Shown one piece after another: positions 25,660 through 33,889 of a DNA stretch of 64,000 nucleotides. Origin of the DNA: Glycomyces albidus (GTDB lineage: Bacteria; Actinomycetota; Actinomycetes; Mycobacteriales; Micromonosporaceae). Both the position numbers and the translations under genes were made by a program. The notes beneath the pieces are model-generated. The model did not search any database and was not told the origin of the DNA. It saw only the letters and a program-made list of their open reading frames with translations. How positions within the stretch are numbered: the stretch's first letter is position 1; every line of letters starts with the position of its first letter. The stretch is taken from NCBI RefSeq assembly GCF_009451885.1, contig NZ_WIAO01000011.1, positions 62,001 through 126,000 of the forward strand. The letters run 5' to 3'.

Positions 25660-26673
25660 TCACCGGCCCATGAGCGACTGCTCGACCTGCGAGTAGTGGA
25701 TCGTCCACCACTTGACCAGGCCGGTCTGCCCCGGCAGCAGGTGATCGCAGGCCGAATTGTGCCGCACGTAGTGCCATTCGATGACCCAGTTGTCGGTCAG
25801 CCGGTCCCACCAGAGCTGGTGCGTGGCCAGCCCGATCTCGGGCTCCCCGACGTCGAAGACGCTCCGGTACCCGCCGGCGAACGCGCGGATCCGGTCGCAG
25901 TCCAGGCCCCGCTCGTCGCCGTACGTGAAGTAGAACACCGCGGCGCGGGCCATCTCCCTCGCGTACGAGGAGACCGTCAACCGGTCCCAGTCGAGGATCG
26001 CGGAGATCCGGTCGTCCGGTCCGTGCAGCACGTTGTGCGGGTGCAGGTCGCCGTGGGTGTACCCGGTGTACTGCGGCGCCAGGTCCGGCGGCCGCCGGTC
26101 CCCGAGCCGCACCAGCAGCCCGCGCTTCAACCGCAGCGTCTGCTCGGCGGTCGCCTCGAACCCGGTCTTGTCGCCCCGCCCGGCCGCGACCAGCTCCAGC
26201 AGGCGGTCGACCTTCTGCAACGCCGCCTCCGTCGTCGGGGGATTCTCCAGCTTCGGCGCCCGGTCGGCCGGAATCGAGGCGTGCAGCGTCCGGTGCAGCC
26301 TCCCGATCACCGACCCCAGATCCCGGCAGGCGTCACGGGACATGGACAGACCGGACCGGTGCCGGCCGCCGACCCACGGGAAGACGCCGAACTCCTCGCC
26401 CTCCAGGAAGATGGTGCTGCGGCCGTCGCGGCTGAACACCGGCAGGACGACCGGCACGCCCGACGCGCCCAGCGTCTGGAGCACGTGGAACTGGAACTGA
26501 AGCTCGGGGCCGGTCACGTCACGGAACAACTTCAGCAGGTACGACCCGCTCGACGTGTCCACCCGCCATGACCGGTTCATCAACCCGGTCTGCACCCGCT
26601 GCATCTGGTAGATCTGCCCAAGATCCCAATGCGCCAGCGCCGCGTCGGGAAGTCTTGGCGCGGTCACGGTCAT
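25660..26673 (-). CDS. APH-fold phosphotransferase
   Basis: 337 aa. The kinase-like fold is marked by YLLKLFRD (lysine strand), GYTHGDLHPHNVL (catalytic Brenner motif) and AILDWDRL (metal-binding Asp). This is the aminoglycoside phosphotransferase/choline kinase/homoserine kinase superfamily. The long Trp/His-rich C-terminus is closer to generic phosphotransferases than to resistance enzymes. The substrate is unknown. The start was set at ATG 26673; the in-frame upstream 48 codons look like non-coding GC-rich DNA. Confidence 0.82.
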   Translation of the reverse strand: MTVTAPRLPDAALAHWDLGQIYQMQRVQTGLMNRSWRVDTSSGSYLLKLFRDVTGPELQFQFHVLQTLGASGVPVVLPVFSRDGRSTIFLEGEEFGVFPWVGGRHRSGLSMSRDACRDLGSVIGRLHRTLHASIPADRAPKLENPPTTEAALQKVDRLLELVAAGRGDKTGFEATAEQTLRLKRGLLVRLGDRRPPDLAPQYTGYTHGDLHPHNVLHGPDDRISAILDWDRLTVSSYAREMARAAVFYFTYGDERGLDCDRIRAFAGGYRSVFDVGEPEIGLATHQLWWDRLTDNWVIEWHYVRHNSACDHLLPGQTGLVKWWTIHYSQVEQSLMGR

Positions 26674-26830
26674 GCCCTCAAGCGTAGCCGCCGCCCGCCC
26701 CTCCCCCCGACCGCGAACCCCCCTTGCGCCGCCCCCGGCTCCGTCGTGTAAAGTTTCGTCTCGTGCCGGGGCAAGCCGAAAGGCCCAACTGGCAGCAGAA
26801 ACAAACTCCATATACACTCTCTCTGTGCAC

Positions 26831-26915
26831 GCGCGGGTGGCGGAATGGCAGACGCGCTAGCTTGAGGTGCTAGTGTCCTTTAACGGACGTGGGGGTTCAA
26901 GTCCCCCCTCGCGCA
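26831..26915 (+). tRNA. tRNA-Leu (anticodon GAG)
   Basis: The acceptor stem GCGCGGG pairs with CTCGCGC with one G-T pair, the anticodon stem CTAGC/GCTAG holds the loop TTGAGGT, so the anticodon is GAG, and there is a long variable arm (TGTCC...GGACG) plus a GGTTCAAGTCC T-arm. The long variable arm marks a class II tRNA. The 3' CCA is not encoded. A terminator follows 7 nt later. Confidence 0.95.
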
Positions 26916-26921
26916 CAGAAC

Positions 26922-26947
26922 AAAGGCCCTGGTAACAGGGCCTTTTT
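26922..26947 (+). terminator. Terminator of tRNA-Leu
   Basis: The stem AAAGGCCCTG with its complement and the loop GTAA is followed by a run of T, a canonical intrinsic terminator. Confidence 0.92.
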
Positions 26948-27279
26948 GCTGTCCCGGCGGCAGATATCACGGCTGAACTCCGGGCTCGGTTTCAGGGCCT
27001 GAGGGGGCCAATAAGGGGGCCATTGCATGGCCATGGGGGCCTGAAGGGTCAATTTCGGTCATTGAACGTCTGCGGCGGGCACTGCGTAGTGGGGTCGTGT
27101 GCTGCGGTGACCGGTGGCCAGGTCTAGAGTGTGAAGTGCGAGACGGGTCGGCGGGTTCATGCCCGGGACACCAGCGCGATCTCTTTACCCGTACGGGGAT
27201 GCGGCAGTACCTCATCCACCAGCGGAGTCCTCATCGGCTTGCATGGAGTTCGGCTTCGTGCACCACGGAAGCGACCATC
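26948..27279. other. Gene-free stretch after tRNA-Leu with GGGGGCC repeats
   Basis: No gene is supported in these 332 bp. Three GGGGGCC copies occur at 27003, 27015 and 27035, and GGCCA-TTGCA-TGGCC forms an inverted repeat within them. The stretch marks the change from conserved core to accessory genes. It could be a former integration boundary, but no integrase and no copy of the tRNA 3' end were seen. Confidence 0.4.
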
Positions 27280-28716
27280 ATGAACGAAGAATCGTCGCTG
27301 GCGTTCCCCCGCCAGTTCGTCTGGGAACTCCAGCAGTCCAAGTACCGGATCTACGCCCTGGTCGACCAGTTCGGGGTGCCGTCCCGGCTCGAAGCGGTCC
27401 TGACCGTCAAAGACCGGCAATCGGCAGCCCTGGCGCAGCACCTGCTGAACGCGGCGGTGCGTGAGGGGCGAAGTACATACTGTGAGGCATTGGCGCAGCG
27501 GGTCTTCACGCTGCTGCCCGATGCACCGGCGGCATCGCTGCGCCGTGCACTGGAGTGGGTGTACGACCTGTCCTGGCCGGCATCGGAGGATGCCGACGTT
27601 CCGCCGCAGGCGCAGCGCGTCTTCGATGAGATGGCGGCGGCCACGGCCGGGCTCGACCGCGATCCGAAGCGCCGCGCCCGGCTCGCCGAGCTCGAGGGCC
27701 CGGTGGTGCGCAGCATCCAAATTACCGAGGTTCACGTCCACGACACGCCCCGGGCACTGGCGGCCGCGCGCGCCCGCGGGTTCGAGCCCGCGCCCGACGG
27801 CGAACGCGCTGGCAACGACCGACATGACCTGCTCGGTGCCATCTCGTGGCTGCTGGAGGAGGATCCAGAGCCTCCCGGCACCGCCCAGTACGCGAGCTTG
27901 GGCAGCTTGGAGCGCCTCGACCCGGCGGAGGGCGACGAGCTCGTCGGCTGGAGCGAGGCGCCGGTGATCGAGGAGTTCATCGGCGGCTGGCACTCGTATG
28001 CCGAGCGCGGCCTGGAACCGCTGACTTCCGGGGCCGGACTAGACGAGAAGGACGAGGACTGGCAGCTGGAACAGGGTCGCAACGACATGCGGCGTCTGGC
28101 CGAGTTGTTCCCGGTGACCGACCATACATGTTCGGACTCGGATGAGGTGTGCGACGAGTGCCCGGTCGAGTTGCCCCCGCGTATGGCGCATTTGCTCCAG
28201 ATCGGACTGGAGCTGGTGGGCGATCGTGTGGCAGTGGATCTCGAGGAACACGGTGATACGCCGGTCACCGAGGCCAACCGGGGCCAGTGGTTCGTGATCG
28301 ACCAGCTGCCGCGAATCACGTGGGTGATGGGTCGGGCATGGCGCCAGCGGTTCCGTGAGGGGGCGCACCACCTCTTGGCGGACCTGGATGCGGGGGAGTG
28401 GCCCGAGCCGCGCAACCACGCCGAGGAGATGATGCTGGCCTTGGCGATCGAGGAGGCCAAGGCGGTGTATGAGGAACTGCTCGACGAGGTGTACCCCGAA
28501 CACCAGGAACTCCCTGCCAGTCCCGACGACTACGACTTCGAATTGCTCGAGGAACTCCTCTTCCAGGACACGGACATCACCTTCCTCTTCGACCCGGAAA
28601 CGGAGGCGTTCGCTGACCCCGGCCACCCGATGAATCAAGTCATGGGCATCGGGGACCTGCGACCGGTCGCCTGGTTCGACTACTTCGAGAACGTCGCGCC
28701 GCGAGCGACCCCATAG
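27280..28716 (+). CDS. Acidic protein of unknown function
   Basis: 478 aa, rich in Glu and Asp and mostly predicted helical, with no signal peptide or membrane segment. A short Cys cluster, HTCSDSDEVCDEC near residue 285, could bind metal. The C-terminal third has several EE/LL-rich helices and aromatic positions (WFVIDQLPRITWVMGRAW split around residue 345). I do not recognise the family. ATG 27280 fits best because the in-frame upstream region is non-acidic and unlike the rest. It is the first gene of the accessory region. Confidence 0.7.
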   Translation: MNEESSLAFPRQFVWELQQSKYRIYALVDQFGVPSRLEAVLTVKDRQSAALAQHLLNAAVREGRSTYCEALAQRVFTLLPDAPAASLRRALEWVYDLSWPASEDADVPPQAQRVFDEMAAATAGLDRDPKRRARLAELEGPVVRSIQITEVHVHDTPRALAAARARGFEPAPDGERAGNDRHDLLGAISWLLEEDPEPPGTAQYASLGSLERLDPAEGDELVGWSEAPVIEEFIGGWHSYAERGLEPLTSGAGLDEKDEDWQLEQGRNDMRRLAELFPVTDHTCSDSDEVCDECPVELPPRMAHLLQIGLELVGDRVAVDLEEHGDTPVTEANRGQWFVIDQLPRITWVMGRAWRQRFREGAHHLLADLDAGEWPEPRNHAEEMMLALAIEEAKAVYEELLDEVYPEHQELPASPDDYDFELLEELLFQDTDITFLFDPETEAFADPGHPMNQVMGIGDLRPVAWFDYFENVAPRATP

Positions 28717-28741
28717 CGGCACGTCGGCGACGAGCCTGTAG

Positions 28742-29022
28742 GCGCACCGATCTATCTGGTTTGACTGGCTTGACTGGCTTGACACCTTCTACGATTTCCC
28801 GGCGGGGGCCTGCACCTTGCCGGAGGGTCGACTCGTCATCGCGCGCGACGCTGCTGACGGAGTTGACCTGTGGGACCTCGATACCACGACCAGACTGTGG
28901 ACGATTCATGTTTCGGAGCCGTGAGAGCATTGGACTTCTGTGAAGACGGGAGACTCGTCATCGGTTCAGGGCGGGGTATCGCGGTGTACCGGTTCGACCA
29001 TCGCAGGTCCCATTGGAGTCTC
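28742..29022 (+). pseudogene. Remnant of a WD40/beta-propeller protein, frameshifted
   Basis: Frame 28742 reads blade-like text (EGRLVIARDAADGVDLWDLD then TTTRLWTIHV) and stops at about 28923. One base out of phase it resumes with ALDFCEDGRLVIG and GRGIAVYRFD, the expected next WD-type blade. The join needs a single-nucleotide shift near 28921. There is no start codon and no further blades, so this is a decayed fragment. It lies right after the acidic orphan gene on the same strand. Confidence 0.55.
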
Positions 29023-29348
29023 TGAGCTCGGCGATGGCACCTTCGATATAGCGGTGCGCGACGTGACCGGACCGGGCGGTTCGCCGTCGCCGCGCAGGCC
29101 ATGGCGAAGCCGTAGCCGAAGATGAGTTTCGGGGTCCTATCGAGCGCGTCCCACTCGGCGCCGCACCTGCACCGAAACAGGACAATGACTCGACCTTCCA
29201 AAGTCGCCGCATTGTGGAGCGTGGACGGTTATGGTCGCTGCGTTATTCACCCGGGACAGTCGCCACGGCGCGGCCGGTAGGCGGCGCAGCTCCGGATAGC
29301 CGACCTGGTCCATCGAGGCTCACGACCGGGAAGCGCGCCGTACCGTGA
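29023..29348. other. Gene-free stretch upstream of the GbsR/MarR gene
   Basis: No convincing gene. A minus-strand frame reads CRCGAEWDALDRTPKL and continues after a shift with VAHRYIEGAIAEL; it may be a remnant of another small gene, but no start, ribosome site or family match supports it. Confidence 0.35.
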
Positions 29349-29388
29349 TTTCAATATTTATTGAAAATTCTGACATCCCTGGTAGGCT
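29349..29388 (+). promoter_or_regulatory. Promoter with overlapping palindromic operator for the GbsR/ABC operon
   Basis: TTTCAATA-TT-TATTGAAA (29349-29366) is a perfect AT-rich palindrome typical of MarR-type operators. TTGAAA at 29361-29366 can be the -35 and TAGGCT at 29383-29388 the -10, with a 16-nt spacer, so a bound regulator would block the -35. This supports autoregulation of the following gene. Confidence 0.7.
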
Positions 29389-29415
29389 GTGATGGTCCGA
29401 GTGAGAGGAGTCCGC

Positions 29416-29883
29416 ATGAGCGGGGAGCGCACCGCCCGGCACGACTACGCCGATGAGATCGGCGCCTATTTCGAAGGCTTCGGCCTGCCGCGCATACCCG
29501 GCCGCATCCTGGGTTGGCTGCTGGTGTGCGAGCCGCCGCATCAGTCGCCCGAGCAGCTCGCCGAGGAGCTGGGGGTCAGCCGCGGCTCGGTGAGCATGGC
29601 CATGCGGATGCTGCAGCGCAACAACGCCGTCGAGCGGGTCACCGTCCCCGGCTCCCGCCGCACCCACTGGCGGCTGCGGCCCGGCTTCTGGCTCGACGAG
29701 GCCGCCGAGAAGGCCAAGCAGGCCCGCGAGTGGATCAAGCAGGCCGAGCGCGGCCTCGACGTCCTCGCCGATGCACCGCCCGAGTCCCGCCGCCGCCTCG
29801 AAGAGGCCAAAGAGATGTACACCTTCCTGGCCGAGCAGTACGAGCACATCGAAACCCTCTGGTACGAACAGCGAAAGAAGTGA
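29416..29883 (+). CDS. GbsR/MarR-family transcriptional regulator
   Basis: 155 aa. A winged helix with PGRILGWLLVCEPP, then SPEQLAEELGVSRGSVSMAM as the recognition region, and a C-terminal coiled-coil dimerisation helix rich in Lys/Glu (about 100-155). This is the GbsR subgroup, which often controls drug- or osmolyte-related exporters. ATG 29416 has GAGAGGAG. It is 5 nt upstream of the ABC transporter ATPase, so it probably represses its own operon through the palindrome at 29349. Confidence 0.87.
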   Translation: MSGERTARHDYADEIGAYFEGFGLPRIPGRILGWLLVCEPPHQSPEQLAEELGVSRGSVSMAMRMLQRNNAVERVTVPGSRRTHWRLRPGFWLDEAAEKAKQAREWIKQAERGLDVLADAPPESRRRLEEAKEMYTFLAEQYEHIETLWYEQRKK

Positions 29884-29888
29884 CGGAG

Positions 29889-30758
29889 ATGAGCCCGGTC
29901 ATCGACATCGACGACCTCACCTTCACCTACCCCAAGGCCGCCGAACCGGCCGTCCGCGGCATCGGCTTCAGCGTCGAGGCCGGGGAGGTCTTCGGATTCC
30001 TCGGTCCCTCCGGTGCCGGCAAGTCCACCACACAGAAGATCCTCACCGGGCTACTGACCGGCCACGGCGGTTCGGTCGCCGTGTGGGGCAAGGAGCCCGC
30101 GGCGTGGAAATCCGAGTACTACCAGCGCATCGGCGTCTCCTTCGAGCTCCCGAACCACTACCTCAAACTCACCGGCCTCGAGAACCTCGAGTTCTTCGCG
30201 TCGCTCTACAACGGGCCCACCGAGGACCCCATGGCGCTCCTCGAACGGGTCGGTCTCGCCGACGCCGCCCACGTGCGGGTCGGCAAGTACTCCAAGGGCA
30301 TGCAGATGCGCCTGGTGTTCGTCCGTGCGCTGCTGCACCGCCCCGGTCTGCTGTTCCTGGACGAGCCGACCTCCGGCATGGACCCCGCGAACGCCCGCAT
30401 CGTCAAGGACATGGTGAACGAGCTGCGCGCCGAAGGCCGCACCGTCTTCCTGACGACTCACGACATGACCACCGCCGACCAGTTGTGCGACCGGGTCGCG
30501 TTCATGGTCGACGGCCGCATCGCCGCCCTCGCCTCCCCCGCCGAGCACAAGCTCTCCCGCAGCCGGCGCACGGTGACCGTCACCTACCGGGCCCTCGGCT
30601 CCGACGACCTCGCCGCCAAAGACTTCCCGCTCGACGGCCTGGCCGAAGACGAGGCGTTCCGCTCGCTCCTGCGCGAGGCCGCCGTCGAGTCGGTCCACAG
30701 CCAGGAGGCGGACCTCGAAGACGTCTTCATCGACGTCACGGGAAGGAAGCTGTCATGA
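29889..30758 (+). CDS. ABC-2 type exporter, ATPase subunit
   Basis: 289 aa. Walker A GPSGAGKST is at 39-47, the signature is YSKGMQ rather than LSGGQ (common in ABC-2 exporters), Walker B is LLFLDEPTSGMDP and the H-loop LTTHDM. A C-terminal accessory domain (about 215-289) resembles those of drug or antibiotic exporters. It powers the two permeases encoded next. Its stop overlaps the first permease start as ATGA. Confidence 0.92.
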   Translation: MSPVIDIDDLTFTYPKAAEPAVRGIGFSVEAGEVFGFLGPSGAGKSTTQKILTGLLTGHGGSVAVWGKEPAAWKSEYYQRIGVSFELPNHYLKLTGLENLEFFASLYNGPTEDPMALLERVGLADAAHVRVGKYSKGMQMRLVFVRALLHRPGLLFLDEPTSGMDPANARIVKDMVNELRAEGRTVFLTTHDMTTADQLCDRVAFMVDGRIAALASPAEHKLSRSRRTVTVTYRALGSDDLAAKDFPLDGLAEDEAFRSLLREAAVESVHSQEADLEDVFIDVTGRKLS

Positions 30759-31468
30759 CCGGCGTCTTCGCACAGGCGCTGCGTCTGGATCTGCGCCTGC
30801 TGCGCCGCTACGGCCTGCTGTACGCGGCGCTGTTCTCGGCACTGCTGTGGGAGGCGGTCGTGTACCTCATCCCCGGCCACCTGCGCGCGACCGCCGCGGT
30901 CTACATCGTCTTCGGCGACCTCGCCCTGGTCGGGTTCTTCTTCATCGCCGGCGCGGTGTTCTTCGAGCGCGGCGAACGGACGCTGTTCGCACTGCTGACC
31001 TCACCGGTGCGGTTCGGGCACTACTACGCCTCGAAGCTGGCCGTCCTCGCCGGGCTCAGCCTGGTGCTGTCGCTGATCATCGCACTCACCTCGGTCCACT
31101 TCGCGTTCGAGCCGCTGTCGTTCCTGGCAGGCGTGGTGCTGTGCGCGCTGCTGTTCCTGACCGCGAGCTTCATCTCGGCCACACCGTTCGGATCCATCAG
31201 CGAATGGATCATCCCCTCGACCGGGGTGCTCGCGATCCTCAACGTCCCCCTGCTGAACTACTCCGGCCTGTGGGAGCACCCGGTGACCTACCTGATCCCG
31301 ACGCAAGGGGTCCTTCTGCTCCTGGGCTCCTCGATGGGGCGAGTCGAACTCGAACCCTGGCAGTGGACGTACTCACTCGCTTACCCCCTGGCGGCACTTG
31401 CGGTGCTGTGGACGGCCTCCCGCCGGATGTTCCTGCGCCACATCGTCGCCGGGGAAGGAGGCCGCTGA
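30755..31468 (+). CDS. ABC-2 type exporter, permease subunit 1
   Basis: 237 aa with six predicted helices (about 22-40, 48-68, 90-112, 118-140, 150-170, 205-222). The pattern of a cytoplasmic N-terminus, a FERGERTLFALLTSPV loop after helix 2 and three helices after it matches fluoroquinolone-type ABC-2 permeases. ATG 30755 overlaps the ATPase stop. The substrate is unknown; the GbsR regulator suggests response to a small toxic or osmotic compound. Confidence 0.85.
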   Translation: MTGVFAQALRLDLRLLRRYGLLYAALFSALLWEAVVYLIPGHLRATAAVYIVFGDLALVGFFFIAGAVFFERGERTLFALLTSPVRFGHYYASKLAVLAGLSLVLSLIIALTSVHFAFEPLSFLAGVVLCALLFLTASFISATPFGSISEWIIPSTGVLAILNVPLLNYSGLWEHPVTYLIPTQGVLLLLGSSMGRVELEPWQWTYSLAYPLAALAVLWTASRRMFLRHIVAGEGGR

Positions 31469-31469
31469 C

Positions 31470-32201
31470 ATGGCCGGAGTCGCAGCGGCCTACGGCCGCA
31501 ACGATGCGCGCAGCATCCGGCGCGACAGCCTGCTGCTGGGCGTCGCCGCCGGGCCGTTCATGTACGCGGCCGCGATGTGGTTCCTACCCGCGCTGACCCG
31601 ATACCTCGACCGCGACCACGGGTTCGACCTGGTGCCCTATCACGCGCTCGTCCTCAGCGCCTTTGTCGTCATCGGACCGGTCGCGGTCCTCGGCGCGGTG
31701 TGCGGGCTCCTGCTCATCGAGGACAAGGACCAGCGCACGCTCGCGGCCCTGCGCATCACCCCCGCCCCGCCGTCGAGCTACCCGCTGTACCGCGCCGGCA
31801 CCACCATCGCGGCCACCGCGCTGTCGCTGACAGCCTCCATGGCGCTGACCGGCCAGATCGAGGCCGAGGTCGTGGCGGCGTCGGTCCCGGTCACCCTCCT
31901 GTGCGGGCTCAACGCCGCAGCCGTCGGGTTCGGGCTGGCCGCGCTGGCGCACAACAAGGTCGAGGCGCTCGCGCTGATCCGCGCCATCGGCCTGCTCCTG
32001 TTCGGACTGCCGCTAGTACCGTTCTTCTACGACCACCCGGCCCTGATCGCCTTCGGCGCCATCCCCACGTACTGGCCCGCAAAGGCCTTTTGGGAGATCT
32101 GGGACGGCGGCAATCCATGGCCGTACCTCGCCGCCGGGGCACTCTACGCCGGAAGCCTCGCGTGGTGGCTGCTGCGCCGGCTTGCCTCGCAGAAGCACTG
32201 A
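31470..32201 (+). CDS. ABC-2 type exporter, permease subunit 2
   Basis: 243 aa, ATG 31470 right after the stop of subunit 1. Six helices are visible; the IEDKDQRTLAALRITP loop mirrors the corresponding loop of subunit 1 (ERGERTLFALLTSP), so the two subunits probably form a heterodimer with the shared ATPase. It is the last gene of the four-gene regulator-exporter operon. Confidence 0.83.
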   Translation: MAGVAAAYGRNDARSIRRDSLLLGVAAGPFMYAAAMWFLPALTRYLDRDHGFDLVPYHALVLSAFVVIGPVAVLGAVCGLLLIEDKDQRTLAALRITPAPPSSYPLYRAGTTIAATALSLTASMALTGQIEAEVVAASVPVTLLCGLNAAAVGFGLAALAHNKVEALALIRAIGLLLFGLPLVPFFYDHPALIAFGAIPTYWPAKAFWEIWDGGNPWPYLAAGALYAGSLAWWLLRRLASQKH

Positions 32202-32359
32202 ACGCCCCCGGGCCGCCGACGCGCCCCCGTGCACGGCGGCGGCCCGCAGCAATTCCGCGGTGCGGCTCGCGGTCGCCGATCGGCAGTCGTGAACTTCCGG
32301 GGTCTAAATCTTGAAGCGCGGATGGCCGGTTGGTTCTGGGGAACGGTATGCCTGAGTGC

Positions 32360-32830
32360 GCCGGGAAGTCTGGTCGGGCGAGAACTTGTTCCCTTGACCG
32401 ATCGGTGACCCTGCACGATGCGGAGCTTGTACAAGTCCGAACCCGGGCGGTCTCGCACTGCTGCCGGGCGCGCCTGTCATCCTGGCCGGCACGCGCCGTT
32501 GCAGCCCGATCTCCGAGAACTGCACACTGGCGCACGCCACGTTCCTCGGCACGGGCCCGGCACGCGTGGTGTTTCTCCGTGGCACCAACTTCAACGCCGC
32601 CACGTGCCTGGCAGTGGCCTGCACGAACTGGTCCCCGACGACCCCGAGACCGCCGGCCTGCTCGCCTCGCCCATCTCCACCAGGCCCGCGAGGCCGCCCG
32701 CTTCACCGTCGACGGCCACACGGTGCGGAACTGGTCGAGTCGTTGGTTGAGGCCGACGCCGGCTGGGGCAGAGTCGTCGGGGCTCAGGCCGGTGCAAGCA
32801 CACCCGCCTCAGCGGGGCTCGGCGCCGGCC
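32360..32830 (+). pseudogene. Chimeric pseudogene: hydrolase 5' end joined to an ECF (DUF6596-type) sigma fragment
   Basis: The first part (32360-32630) is a decayed copy of the hydrolase at 38961: an identical 18-nt block (32360-32377 and 38906-38923), GACCGATCGGTGACCC in both, MRSLYKSE at the start, and, after a frameshift, LAHATFLG..ARVVFLRGTNFNAATC against the intact LAHAVFLG..TRVVFVPGTNFNAASC. From about 32633 the text changes to LHELVPDDPETAGLLA, then in other frames HQAREAARF and ELVESLVEA, which resembles the DUF6596 region of ECF sigma factors. Several shifts and stops make it non-functional. Confidence 0.7.
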
Positions 32831-32869
32831 CGCACCCCACTCCTATCGCTAGTTAGCTAGACTTGAAGG

Positions 32870-33232
32870 ATGGAGAGGCCGCCATTCCGCGTCACGGCCG
32901 CGACACTCGACGTCCTCGAGATACTGCTGTCCGGCCTCGGGGAGCTGTACGGGTTGCGGATTGCGAAGCTGATCGACCGCCCCAGCGGCAGTGTCGTCCC
33001 GATTCTCATGCGCCTCGAGCGCTGCGGGTGGGTGACCAGCGACTGGGAGCCCGAGTCTCGCGATCGGCGCGGACCGCGCCGCCGCTTCTACGAGCTCGAC
33101 CCCGACCATGCCGCAGCGGCCAGGGAACTGCTCGCCGACCGCAGGCGCGCGTCCATCGACAAGGCACACCGGCTGCGACCGGGACTGGCGCAGCGCATCG
33201 ATCGGCCCGCACCTGCCCGGGGGACGATATGA
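32870..33232 (+). CDS. PadR-family transcriptional regulator
   Basis: 120 aa. A winged HTH (TAATLDVLEILL...LYGLRIAKLIDRPSGSVVPILMRLE in pieces) and the wing RRGPRRRFYELD are typical of PadR. The C-terminal dimer helix is short. TAGACT at 32858 lies 6 nt upstream of ATG 32870, which suggests a leaderless transcript, and GCTA-GT-TAGC at 32849-32858 is a possible operator. The next gene starts inside its stop codon. Confidence 0.86.
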   Translation: MERPPFRVTAATLDVLEILLSGLGELYGLRIAKLIDRPSGSVVPILMRLERCGWVTSDWEPESRDRRGPRRRFYELDPDHAAAARELLADRRRASIDKAHRLRPGLAQRIDRPAPARGTI

Positions 33233-33582
33233 TCGCCATTCTCGCTTTCGTACTCTCGGCCGTCATCATCCCGATCGGACTGCTCCTACTCGTCGAATGG
33301 GCGCCGCTCCTGGCTCACCGAATCGTTCGCGCGGCAGCGGCCCGACTCGGCGAAGCTGCGGCCAGCGAACGCTATGTCGCCGAATGGGAAGGGGAAATGG
33401 CCGAGCTGCCCGGCGGGCTGTCGCAGCTGTGCTTCGCCCTCGGCCGCATCCTCTACCTCCCGGCCATGACCCGAGAGATCCGCCGCTCCTGGCTGCAACC
33501 GGGGGACCTGGAGGGGCGGGACGGAAAGTTCAAGTGGGAGATGCTCATGCCAGTCGGTACCCCGTCCATAGGTGACGAGTGA
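33229..33582 (+). CDS. Small membrane protein paired with PadR
   Basis: 117 aa with one N-terminal helix (about 3-22) and an amphipathic part holding SERYVAEWEGEMAELPG, a motif seen in small actinobacterial membrane proteins downstream of PadR regulators. Function unknown; it may be the target controlled by the PadR protein. ATG 33229 overlaps the PadR stop (ATGA). Confidence 0.65.
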   Translation: MIAILAFVLSAVIIPIGLLLLVEWAPLLAHRIVRAAAARLGEAAASERYVAEWEGEMAELPGGLSQLCFALGRILYLPAMTREIRRSWLQPGDLEGRDGKFKWEMLMPVGTPSIGDE

Positions 33583-33889
33583 TAACCGCCAGCCTTCGAC
33601 TTCGTCAATGTCGTGTTGAAGCACAGCGTCTAATTCTGTACCGGGCATGAGACCTTGCTAGGCCACCAGATGGGTGAGGTTCCCGAGTATAGTGACGGAT
33701 GCAGGCGTCGCTGCCAGTCGCTTATACGACACCACCTTGTCCCCGAACGGCGTTGCGGATTCTGGATAGCCCCAGCGCTACCCGTAGCAGGTCGTAAGGG
33801 AGAGCCTTCGTGTTTCGTTGAGGATCGTTTCGAGTAAGTGGACATGGAACGCACATCGCACCAGCAGTCCCAGCGAACTTGAGCCAGTT
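33583..33889. other. Gene-free stretch between the PadR pair and the STAND gene
   Basis: No gene, strong hairpin or repeat is supported in these 307 bp. Base composition is less GC-rich than the surroundings. It separates two convergent transcripts. Confidence 0.5.
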
